From Candidatus Melainabacteria bacterium (lineage in GTDB: Bacteria; Cyanobacteriota; Vampirovibrionia; Obscuribacterales; Obscuribacteraceae), in assembly GCA_016212515.1 (NCBI GenBank), contig JACRFZ010000051.1, positions 1 to 62,099 on the forward strand: 62,099 nucleotides of DNA, read 5' to 3'. Within the stretch, counting starts at the first letter, position 1; every line of letters starts with the position of its first letter. A model generated the notes under the pieces. It was not told where the DNA came from. It worked only from the letters and a program-made list of their open reading frames with translations, and ran no database searches. Position numbers and translations under genes: made by a program. Positions 52,974-61,700 of this stretch are shown here, piece by piece.

Positions 52974-53066
52974 GACGTCCCCACCTTAAGTAAACCCACA
53001 GTATATAATTTGCGCTATAGTGCTAGATTAAACGGCAAATTTCAGGAAGCCTGAGAGTTAACTCCG

Positions 53067-53327
53067 ATGTCGGCACAAACCAAAACCATCACGGTGACAA
53101 TCCGCTACTTCGCCCTTCTCCGGGAAGAAACCGGCAAAGCCTCCGAGACTCTCACCCTCGAGCAAGGCACGCTGGCAGACCTTTACAAGCACTTACAAGA
53201 GCGTTACAAACTTTCCCTACCCATAGGAGCCATACGGGCCGCGGTGAACAACCGCTTCTGCAGTTGGCAAACCGACCTGGGCGAGGGCGCCGAAATTGTC
53301 TTTGTACCGCCCGTAGCAGGAGGCTGA
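53067..53327 (+). CDS. moaD: Molybdopterin synthase sulfur-carrier subunit (MoaD)
   Basis: An 86-aa ubiquitin-fold protein ending in the Gly-Gly required for thiocarboxylation (FVPPVAGG). ITVTIRYFALLREETG and AAVNNRF are typical. It supplies sulfur to MoaE when cyclic pyranopterin monophosphate is converted to molybdopterin. It is first in a tight molybdenum-cofactor operon; moaE begins 13 bp later. Confidence 0.93.
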   Translation: MSAQTKTITVTIRYFALLREETGKASETLTLEQGTLADLYKHLQERYKLSLPIGAIRAAVNNRFCSWQTDLGEGAEIVFVPPVAGG

Positions 53328-53339
53328 GCCAGGAGCGCC

Positions 53340-53807
53340 ATGGCTGAAAACAACTGCACTCTCAAGACAACCCCGGGCTACTTTGCCGTCAGCGAGCACA
53401 TCATCGACGTAGCGGCTTTAAGAGCCGCCCTCGGCAGCGAAGCAGACGGAGCAGTGGTTACCTTTGAAGGCATTGTGCGCAATCACAACGAAGGCAAGCC
53501 AGTCCGGTCTCTCTTCTACGAAGCCTGCAGCGAGCTGGCGCAAGGCGAAGCAGAGGCCATCTTCCAGGAAGCCGAGGCGCGCTTCGGTCTGACTCGCATC
53601 GTCTGCGTGCACCGGGTGGGGGCGCTCAATGTGGGAGATACGGCCGTATTCGTGGGAGTAAGTACGGCCCATCGGGGCGAGAGCTTTGATGGTTGCCGCT
53701 TCATCATCGATGCCATCAAGCACAGACTGCCTATTTGGAAGAAGGAAGAATACCTGGATGGCAGCTCCAATTGGGTCAACTGCCAGTGCCGGGAGGACAG
53801 CCCATGA
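53340..53807 (+). CDS. moaE: Molybdopterin synthase catalytic subunit (MoaE)
   Basis: 155 aa. MoaE family marks: GAVVTFEGIVRN(H)NEGK, YEACSELAQGEAEAI, VCVHRVGALNVGDTAVFVGVSTAHRGESFDGCRFIIDAIK, and the catalytic Lys region WKKEEYLDGSSNW. Together with MoaD it makes molybdopterin. Its stop overlaps the moaA ATG (ATGA at 53804-53807). Confidence 0.95.
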   Translation: MAENNCTLKTTPGYFAVSEHIIDVAALRAALGSEADGAVVTFEGIVRNHNEGKPVRSLFYEACSELAQGEAEAIFQEAEARFGLTRIVCVHRVGALNVGDTAVFVGVSTAHRGESFDGCRFIIDAIKHRLPIWKKEEYLDGSSNWVNCQCREDSP

Positions 53808-54796
53808 GCGGGCAAGAGAACCTACTGGTAGACAGCTTCGGGCGCAAGCACACTTACCTGCGCATCTCCGTCACCGACCGTTGCAACCTGCGCTGCCAGT
53901 ATTGCATGCCGGCAGCCGGACTGAAGTGGAAGGAAAAAGCGGAATTACTCACTTTCGAAGAAATCGAAAAGCTGACCAGACTTTTCACGGCCATGGGTAT
54001 TTGCAAAGTTCGTCTCACCGGCGGCGAACCCCTGGTGCGGAAAAACCTTTTGCGGCTGGTGGAAATGCTTAGCGCCGTACCGGGTTTACAGACTCTGGCC
54101 ATGACCACCAATGCCACCCTTCTGGCGCCCCAGGCTGAAGCTCTCAAACATGCCGGTCTCAAGCACCTCAACATAAGTCTGGACAGTTTCGACCGCCGTC
54201 GCTTTCAGGAAATCACACGAATGGATGCCCTGCCGGAAGTGATGGCCGGCATAGAAAGTGCCATAGCTGCGCGCTTTCCCGTGCTCAAATTAAACATGGT
54301 GCCAATAGCAGGCTTCAATGACGACGAAATTCTCGACTTTGCCCACTTCGCTCAAAAGCACAAAATCAATGTGCGTGTCATAGAATTCATGCCCTTCAAG
54401 GACAACCAGTGGCAGGCCAACAAAGTCGTCACCTTTGCAGAAATGAAAGCTCTCTTGCAAAAGCATTTCCATCTTGAAGCGCTGGAACAGCCACAAGGGG
54501 AAGTTGCCAGAGACTACGCTCTTAGAGGCGGCGGCACGGTGAGCTTCATTACCTCAATGTCCGAGAGTTTTTGCCAGAGCTGCAATCGCCTCCGTCTGAC
54601 CAGCGACGGCTCCATGAAGAGCTGCCTCTTCTTCCCACCTGAAATAAATCTTCGCGATGCCCTGCGCCAAAACGCGCCGGAGGAAGAGCTTCGGGGTATG
54701 ATCTTGGCTTGCCTGCAAGGCAAGCCGGAAGCTCATCCGCCCGCAGAAGAAATTGCGGCGGCTGAGAATCGCTCGATGATTGAGATTGGAGGCTAA
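53804..54796 (+). CDS. moaA: GTP 3',8-cyclase (MoaA)
   Basis: 330-aa radical SAM enzyme, first step of molybdenum-cofactor synthesis. N-terminal cluster motif C-x3-C-x2-C in VTDRCNLRCQYCMP, C-terminal cluster CxxC...C in FCQSCNRLRLT...KSCLF, and the family's C-terminal Gly-Gly (EIGG). The start is the ATG at 53804, overlapping the moaE stop; a longer frame from 53693 runs inside moaE and is rejected. The gene's 3' end carries the ribosome-binding site of moaCB. Confidence 0.96.
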   Translation: MSGQENLLVDSFGRKHTYLRISVTDRCNLRCQYCMPAAGLKWKEKAELLTFEEIEKLTRLFTAMGICKVRLTGGEPLVRKNLLRLVEMLSAVPGLQTLAMTTNATLLAPQAEALKHAGLKHLNISLDSFDRRRFQEITRMDALPEVMAGIESAIAARFPVLKLNMVPIAGFNDDEILDFAHFAQKHKINVRVIEFMPFKDNQWQANKVVTFAEMKALLQKHFHLEALEQPQGEVARDYALRGGGTVSFITSMSESFCQSCNRLRLTSDGSMKSCLFFPPEINLRDALRQNAPEEELRGMILACLQGKPEAHPPAEEIAAAENRSMIEIGG

Positions 54797-54806
54797 AGCC
54801 AGAACC

Positions 54807-55781
54807 ATGCGCGACGTTTCGCAAAAAGTGAACACCCTGAGAACGGCAATGGCTAAGGCTATTCTCCGGGTGAGCCCGGGCACGATCGAACAGATCAAGA
54901 AAGGCACTCTGCCCAAGGGTAATCCACTGGAAGTGGCAAAGGTAGCGGCGATACAAGCGGCCAAGAACACCAGCCAGATCATTCCCTACTGTCATCCTCT
55001 GCCCATCGACTATGTAGGCGTCGAGTTTCACCTGGACGAAGACTTCATTGAAATTGAGACCACCGTCAAAGCCATATACAAGACCGGCGTGGAAATGGAA
55101 GCCCTGACAGCGGCTTCGGTAGCGGCCCTGACCATCTACGATATGGCCAAAATGGTGGACGATTTGATGCAAATCGAAAGCGTCACCCTCATGTCCAAGA
55201 CCGGCGGCAAAAGCGACTACCAGGCCGATTCGGCCGGGGCCAACCGCAAAGCAGCGGTATTGACTCTTTCCGACAGCATCTCCCGCAATAAAGGGGAAGA
55301 CGTGAGCGGCAAAATTCTTATCGCCGCCCTGGAAGAACAGGGCTTTGAAGTAATCGAATATGCGGTTCTACCCGATGACGAATCGGAAATCGTACCTGCC
55401 GTCAGGCGCATTTGCGACGAACTGAAAGCCGACCTGCTTCTCACCACCGGCGGTACCGGCTTGAGCCCCCGCGACAATACGCCGGAAGCCCTCAAGCGCC
55501 TCATCGAAAGAGAGCTTCCCGGCATCTCCGAAGCCCTGAGAGCCTACGGACAGGAGCGAAATTCTTTCAGCATGCTCAGCCGGGGGCTGGCCGGTCTCCG
55601 TGACAAAACCATTATCGTCGCCCTGCCCGGCTCACCATCGGCAGCTCAAGACGGGCTGAAAGTGCTCTTTCCCGTGGTCAACCACGCCTTCAAAATGCTG
55701 GCCGGACAGGGGCACAAACACAATCACAGCCAAGACAAAGGTCGTGGCAGCGAAACAATCATACGCCCGAGCAAACACTGA
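54807..55781 (+). CDS. moaCB: MoaC-MogA/MoaB fusion (cyclic pyranopterin synthase + molybdopterin adenylyltransferase)
   Basis: A 324-aa fusion. The MoaC half (to about residue 150) has LPKGNPLEVAKVAAIQAAK, PYCHPLPIDYVGVEF and the active-site KTGVEMEALTAASVAALTIYDM. The C-terminal half (about 160-300) is the MoaB/MogA fold with LTTGGTGLSPRDNTPEA and ALPGSPSAAQDG. The first half cyclises the MoaA product and the second adenylylates molybdopterin. I place the start at the ATG at 54807 (GGAGG 14 bases upstream); TTGs at 54780 and 54786 are also possible and would overlap moaA. The last residues are His/Lys-rich. Confidence 0.93.
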   Translation: MRDVSQKVNTLRTAMAKAILRVSPGTIEQIKKGTLPKGNPLEVAKVAAIQAAKNTSQIIPYCHPLPIDYVGVEFHLDEDFIEIETTVKAIYKTGVEMEALTAASVAALTIYDMAKMVDDLMQIESVTLMSKTGGKSDYQADSAGANRKAAVLTLSDSISRNKGEDVSGKILIAALEEQGFEVIEYAVLPDDESEIVPAVRRICDELKADLLLTTGGTGLSPRDNTPEALKRLIERELPGISEALRAYGQERNSFSMLSRGLAGLRDKTIIVALPGSPSAAQDGLKVLFPVVNHAFKMLAGQGHKHNHSQDKGRGSETIIRPSKH

Positions 55782-55788
55782 GGTAGCC

Positions 55789-57024
55789 GTGCTCACATAC
55801 GAGGAAGCGCTGCAAGCAATCCATAGCGAAAGTGCCCAGATTGAGCGGCAGGAGGAACTGGTCGACCTGGAAGAGAGCGCTTTTCGGGTACTGGCAAAAC
55901 CACTGACAGCGCCCTTCGATCTGCCTCGCTTCAACAATTCAGCCGTGGACGGCTTCGGTGTGCTTGTGGAAGACTTGAGCAGCGACGCTGAAGCAGTCCT
56001 CACCCTCAAATCGACTATTGCCGCCGGTGATGGCCACGGTCATCAAACACTCAAGAGCGGCGAGTGCATTAAGATTCTCACCGGCGCCCCCGTACCTGAC
56101 TGGGTGGAAGCGGTGGTCATGAAGGAGTACTGCCAGGAAGCGGCAGGCACCGTCACAGTCAAAGCCCGGGTGCGCATCGGCGAAAACATCCGCATGACCG
56201 GTGAAGAGCTGGAAGAAGGAGCCACCGTGCTGGAAGCCGGCACCCTCCTCAGCCCGCCGGCCCTGGGACTGGCGGCAACGGCCGGCGCAGCGCAAGTGAC
56301 CTGCTTCAGACAGCCCCGCATCTGCATAGTTTCAAGCGGCGACGAATTAAAAGAACCTGGTCAGGCCCTCAGTTCTTCCCAAATTTACAACTCTAATTCC
56401 TATGCCGTGGAAGCGGCCCTCAGGGGACTTTACTGGCGGAGCGAAAACATAGAGCGCCTGCACACCGTCGACGAGCCGCAAGCAGTGCGAGACACCCTCA
56501 GCAAAGCACTGCAAGACTGCCGGGTTCTGCTCACTCTCGGTGGAGTCTCAGTGGGCGACCGGGACTTTATCAAACCGATCTTGGAAGAAATGGGCGTCCG
56601 CACCGTCTTCTGGAAAATCGCCATCAAACCCGGTAAACCTGTTTACTTTGCCGTGACGGCAGCGGGCCAACTGATTTTCGGTCTGCCGGGCAACCCGGTT
56701 TCGGCCCTCATTACTTTTCACCTCTTCGTTAAACCGGCTCTGAAGATACTCATGGGCGAGAAAACGCCGCCGCCGCCCCTGGCCACCCTGAAAGCCCGCC
56801 TGACAGCCTCCCTCAAGAAAAAGGCAGGACGCCTGGACTTCGTGCGCGCCCGGCTGCAGGCAGACGAAGAGGGTAACCTGAGCGTTACCCCCACAACCGG
56901 TCAGGACTCCCATATGCTCTCCGGTCTGGCTTCGGCCAACGCCCTAATCAGTTTCGAGAGCCATCTGGAATATCTGCCGGAGGGCGCAACAGTAACGGTA
57001 ATGCCGCTTTCCTGGAGTTGGTAA
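55789..57024 (+). CDS. moeA: Molybdopterin molybdotransferase (MoeA)
   Basis: A 411-aa protein that inserts molybdate into adenylylated molybdopterin. Markers: FNNSAVDGFGV, ILTGAPVP, SSGDEL, TLGGVSVGDRDF, KPGKPVYF and GLPGNPVSALITF. The start is a GTG at 55789 with GAGG overlapping the moaCB stop at five bases; a longer frame from 55744 is unnecessary. It is the last gene of the moaD-E-A-CB-moeA operon and converges on the Rrf2 gene three bases after its stop. Confidence 0.95.
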   Translation: MLTYEEALQAIHSESAQIERQEELVDLEESAFRVLAKPLTAPFDLPRFNNSAVDGFGVLVEDLSSDAEAVLTLKSTIAAGDGHGHQTLKSGECIKILTGAPVPDWVEAVVMKEYCQEAAGTVTVKARVRIGENIRMTGEELEEGATVLEAGTLLSPPALGLAATAGAAQVTCFRQPRICIVSSGDELKEPGQALSSSQIYNSNSYAVEAALRGLYWRSENIERLHTVDEPQAVRDTLSKALQDCRVLLTLGGVSVGDRDFIKPILEEMGVRTVFWKIAIKPGKPVYFAVTAAGQLIFGLPGNPVSALITFHLFVKPALKILMGEKTPPPPLATLKARLTASLKKKAGRLDFVRARLQADEEGNLSVTPTTGQDSHMLSGLASANALISFESHLEYLPEGATVTVMPLSWSW

Positions 57025-57027
57025 GGG

Positions 57028-57555
57028 TCACTTACGCTTCTTCTTACCGGTCTTAGCCTTCTTGGCTTTTGCCTTCTGCGTGTCCTTAGCCTTGTCTTTG
57101 GTCTTCTCCCCTTCACCCATGTGAAAGCCGTCCAGCTCCTGGCAATGGCGCCCATCCCCCTTGCCGTCAATCAATTGCAAAATGGTGGTCGAACCGAAGC
57201 ACTTCTGCACCGACTCCAACACCTCATCCATTTGCTTGTGCAGGGGACAGAGCTTGACTCCATGCGCCTCCAGCTTGAGGGGGCAGGTTTTAATGCGCTG
57301 AATCGGGTCAACGGCATCTACCACGGCAAGCACCGTCAATTTTCCCGGCGCCACCGCCAGGCAGAATCCACCCCCGAGGCCTCGCTGCGAACTGACAATT
57401 CCAGCCCTGGCCAGGGATTGCATCACCTTGGCTAGATAGGGAGCCGGTACCTTGATAACCCTGGCAATCTCCTGGCTGGCATAAGAGGTACCCTCGTTGA
57501 TTGCCAGAAATACAACTGCCCTGAGGGCATATTCAGTGGTCTGAGAAAAAAACAC
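57028..57555 (-). CDS. Rrf2-family transcriptional regulator (NsrR/IscR-like)
   Basis: A 175-aa winged-helix regulator with the Rrf2 N-terminus (FFSQTTEYALRAVVFLAIN), recognition region (PYLAKVMQSLARAGIVSSQRGLGGGF) and cysteines C91 and C103 spaced as the outer Fe-S ligands of NsrR, but without the middle ligand at about 96-97. C65, C119 and C138 are also present. A Lys-rich tail (about 150-175) is extra. The start is GTG 57555, with GGAG at five bases. Between the molybdenum-cofactor genes and nar genes, it is a good candidate regulator of nitrate/nitrite/NO response. Cluster binding is inferred. Confidence 0.88.
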   Translation of the reverse strand: MFFSQTTEYALRAVVFLAINEGTSYASQEIARVIKVPAPYLAKVMQSLARAGIVSSQRGLGGGFCLAVAPGKLTVLAVVDAVDPIQRIKTCPLKLEAHGVKLCPLHKQMDEVLESVQKCFGSTTILQLIDGKGDGRHCQELDGFHMGEGEKTKDKAKDTQKAKAKKAKTGKKKRK

Positions 57556-58010
57556 CGCAACTCCAAAAGGCTTCCTTTTATCTAATTATAGAGCGGCGGT
57601 AAGTTTTGCATATCGCCCCGGGGGCGGAAGAACAAGTGGGAATCATGCAACTCATCCGCAAGACTTAAGCAAATCGGTAAATTTCAATTTTAACCATCCA
57701 ATCAGCGGGCAGGTTTTTCTCACACCTCATTAATTCGGATATCAATATCTTGAATTGTAAACACCATATATTCGGATCTGTTTATCCTATTTATTGCAGC
57801 CATTGCAGTTTTTTTCTTCCACAGAAAATTCTGTCGCAGCACTTTAACGACCATTAGACAGGACCGGCAAGAAACCCGATAACGTCCTATTCATGCGCCT
57901 TTCCAGATGCACATCAAGCTTCATCCTTTTGAAGGATATAAAAGACGCCATGCAACAGTGACAATTTAGAGCAGTAAAAGCAGTTATTAATTGTCTCGAC
58001 AGGCGCCTTT
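57556..58010 (+). promoter_or_regulatory. Regulatory region between the Rrf2 gene and narC
   Basis: A 455-bp gap, the largest in the molybdenum/nar section. An imperfect palindrome AATTC-g-GATATcaATATC-tt-GAATT spans 57732-57756, of a size fitting a dimeric regulator site; the two inner arms are perfect. A TTCGGAT motif recurs at 57735 and 57771. No FNR-type TTGAT-N4-ATCAA site is clear. No gene is supported. Confidence 0.4.
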
Positions 58011-58784
58011 ATGTCTACTTCGCCGCAACGATACCATCTCTTGACTCTCTTATTCAGCTTTATGACAGCGACCACGTCGTTCACTACTGCCGAAGCGGCT
58101 GACGAAGGAGCACAGCTCTACCAGGACAAGTGCTCCGGCTGTCACACCATCGGTGGTGGCGCCATGGTGGGACCGGACCTGCTTGCTTCCAGCAAGTGGA
58201 GCGAGAGCGATCTTAGTGCCGCCGTCAAAAGAATGGAAAAGAATGCCGGTCCTATGACTGCGGCGGAAGTGGCCTCGCTGGTAACGCTTCTCAAGGATGA
58301 GAAAGTGCAGGAGCGACTCAAAACACAGACAGCCGAAGTGAGCAAGAACAAGGTGGAAACCGTGGAGGAACCCGCCTCCGGAGCTGAAGGAGAAGCCCTC
58401 TTCCTCGGTCGCCGCGCTTTCAAAAACGGAGGCATAGCTTGCGCGGCCTGTCACGCCGTCGGCGGCGACGGGGGCAAGCTGGCACCGGATCTAACTTCTA
58501 TCAGCGACAAAATGCCCGAAGCGGCCCTGGCTTCCGCCTGCCAGAACACAAGCTTTCGCCTTATGAAACCAGCCTATGCCGACCATGCCGTCACCAGACA
58601 AGAAGCCCTGCATCTGAGCCGCTTCCTCACCGAGGCCAAAGGCCGCCCGGCAGGCAAGAACAAGAAAAGCGTGCAGGCGCTGCAATACGGCAGTTCCTTT
58701 GCCGGTCTAATAATGCTTCTCATCGGGCTGGGTTATCGCAATAGAAACACTGGCGTGCGTGCCAAGCTTTCGAGGAGGAAATAG
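58011..58784 (+). CDS. Membrane-anchored di-heme cytochrome c (NarC-like)
   Basis: A 257-aa protein: signal peptide (about residues 1-29, TTAEA), two class I cytochrome c domains with CSGCH (41-45) and CAACH (144-148), and a C-terminal membrane anchor (about 228-245, FAGLIMLLIGLGY). It is directly upstream of narG, whose ATG is one base after its stop. The order resembles the Thermus thermophilus nar cluster, where a di-heme cytochrome (NarC) serves the nitrate reductase in electron transfer. Function as electron donor or anchor of the reductase is therefore inferred. A weak AGG ribosome-binding site precedes the ATG at 58011. Confidence 0.88.
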   Translation: MSTSPQRYHLLTLLFSFMTATTSFTTAEAADEGAQLYQDKCSGCHTIGGGAMVGPDLLASSKWSESDLSAAVKRMEKNAGPMTAAEVASLVTLLKDEKVQERLKTQTAEVSKNKVETVEEPASGAEGEALFLGRRAFKNGGIACAACHAVGGDGGKLAPDLTSISDKMPEAALASACQNTSFRLMKPAYADHAVTRQEALHLSRFLTEAKGRPAGKNKKSVQALQYGSSFAGLIMLLIGLGYRNRNTGVRAKLSRRK

Positions 58785-58785
58785 G

Positions 58786-61700
58786 ATGGCCTGGATCAGG
58801 GATATATTTGCTCCGCAAAAGCGCCAGTGGGAAGATCTCTACCGTAATCGCTGGCAGTACGACAAAATCGTGCGTTCCACTCACGGTGTCAACTGCACGG
58901 GCTCTTGTAGCTGGAATATCTATGTAAAAAACGGCATAGTTACCTGGGAATTGCAGGCCCTCGACTATCCCACCATCAGTAAAGAAATACCGCCTCACGA
59001 ACCACGGGGCTGCCAGCGAGGCATCTCCTGCTCCTGGTATCTCTACAGTCCTATCCGCGTCAAATATCCGTACATGCGCGGTGCGCTCATAGACCTCTGG
59101 CGCGAGGCAAAGACCAATCATCCCGACAACGCCATCGAGGCCTGGGCTTCTATTATGCAAGACCCGGCCAAACGAGAACGCTTTCAGAAAGCTCGCGGCA
59201 AAGGCGGTTTTCGTCGCGCCGACTGGAGCACGGTCAATGAACTCATGGCCGCCGCCAATCTCTACACGGCCAAAACCTATGGACCGGATCGCCTGGTGGG
59301 CTTCTCGCCCATACCGGCTATGTCCATGGTCAGCTACGCTTCGGGGGCTCGTTTTCTACAGCTCATGGGCGGCATCTCGCTTTCCTTCTATGACTGGTAC
59401 TGCGACCTGCCGCCGGCCTCGCCGGAGATCTGGGGCGAGCAAACAGACGTAGCGGAAAGCGCCGACTGGTTCCACTCCAAATACGTCGCCGTGGTCGGTT
59501 CAAACGTCTTGATGACGCGCACGCCGGATGCTCACTTCCTCGTGGAAGGGCGCCATCGCGGCGCAAAAGTCGTGGTCTTCTCCCCGGATTTCTCGCAATC
59601 ATCCAAAATAGCCGACGAATGGGTACCAATAAACCAGGGTCAGGATGCCGCTTTCTGGCTGAGCGTCGGTCATGTCATCCTGAAAGAGTTTTATGTAGAC
59701 AAAAAGGTACCTTACTTCCTCAACTACTTGAAAAAATACGCCGATGCCCCCTTTCTGGTCAAACTGGAAGCTGATGGAAAGGGACGCTATAGACCAGGCA
59801 AATTGTTGCGCGCCAGCGAACTGGCAAAGTTTGCTTCAGAAGAAAATGCCCTCTGGAAAACTCTTGTGCTCGATAGGAAGAGCGGAGAAATAGTATCTCC
59901 CAAGGGCACCATCGGTCACCGCTGGCAAAAGCAAAAAGGACAGTGGAACCTCAAGCTGGAAGAAGCACTGAAAGACTCGGCCATCGACCCGGTTCTCTTC
60001 CTGGACAAGCAAGAGGGCCTGGCACCTGAAGGTAGCCTGCCTGTGCTTTTTGATGACTACTCGGAAAGCTCGGATACGGAACTGAGTCGCCAGGTACCGG
60101 TTCGCTACACTAACGCCGTTGACGGTAAGAAAATCGCCTACACCACGGTCCTGGAACTACTGCTTGGCCAGTACGGCGTGGCCCGCGGCGAAAGCGGCGA
60201 CTACCCCCAAAACTATGAAGATGAGACGGCTATCTATACGCCCGCCTGGCAGGAGAAATTTACCGGCATAAAATCAACGGTTGTAGTAAATTTCGCCAGA
60301 GAATGGGCCAGAACGGCAGAAAAGAGCGGCGGCAAATGTTCGGTCATTATCGGAGCCGGCGCCAACCACTGGTATCACAATAACCTCATCTACCGCGCCT
60401 GCATCATGCCCCTCATCCTGTGCGGCTGTGTGGGAGTGAACGGCGGCGGCTTGAACCATTATGTCGGACAGGAGAAACTTGCTCCTCAGGCTTCCTGGGG
60501 TCCCATCGCCTTCGGCGCCGACTGGGGCGGACCGCCGCGCCTGCAAAACTCCCCTTCCTTCCACTATGTGCACTCCGATCAATGGCGCTACGACAGACCC
60601 TTCAACGAAATCTGCGCCGTCAACGACGAAGAGCATCACATGGCCAGCGGTCATACCATAGACAAACAAGCCCTGGCGGTTCGTAACGGCTGGCTGCCTT
60701 GCTATCCGCAATTCAACCAGAGCAACGAGACGGTAGTGAAAGAAGCCCTTGAAAAAGGCGCCACACAAGACGATGAAATCATCAAGCGTGTTGTCGAGAG
60801 ATTGAAAGATCGCTCTCTGCGCTTCTCCATGGAAGATCCCAACAATCCTCAGTCTTATCCGCGCGTCTGGTACATATGGCGGGGTAACGCCATTATGTCC
60901 TCCGCCAAGGGACATGAATACTTCCTCAAGCACTACCTGGGCACCCACCACAATCACATTTCGGAAGAGGTGGCCGGCCAGTTCACCAAGGAAGTGGTCT
61001 GGCATGACAAGGTCGAAACCGGCAAGATGGACTTGATTGTCGATCTGAACTTCCGCATGGATACCTCGGCACTCTACTCCGATATCGTCTTGCCCACAGC
61101 TACACACTATGAGAAATACGATATCGCCACCACCGACATGCACTCTTTCATCCATCCACTGCAGCCGGCCGTGCCGCCCTGCTGGGAGTCGAAGAGCGAC
61201 TGGGAAATTTTCAAAGGCATCGCCCTCACTACCGAAAACCTGGCCAAGCAGCATATGCAGGAGCCCATCAAGGACATCATTGCTTCGCCCTTGATGCACG
61301 ACACGCCGGCCGAACTGGCCCAACCCACCGTGCAAGACTGGCTCAAGGACGAGTGCCAGCCCATACCCGGCAAAACCATGCCCAATTTCAAAGTCGTGAC
61401 CAGAGACTACACAAAAGTCTACCAGCGCTTCATCAGCCTCGGACCCAACTTCCGCAACAACGGACTGGCCGTACACGGCACTCACTACGATGTCGATGAC
61501 GCTTACGACGCTTACTTGCAGAGTAATCCGACCGTCACTTTTGACGGGAAAACCTATCCCTCACTGGAGCACGACAGAGAAGTCTGCAACGCCATCCTAC
61601 ACTTTGCCGCCGAAACCAACGGCGAGATGGCCTACCGGGCTTTCCAGTCGGAGTCAGTAAAAACCGGCATCGACCACACCCATCTAGCCGCCGATACAAG

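Noticed and set aside
60274..61485. A 403-codon open frame on the minus strand
   Set aside because: It lies entirely opposite narG, whose reading frame is highly conserved; the minus frame has no family resemblance and follows from narG codon bias.
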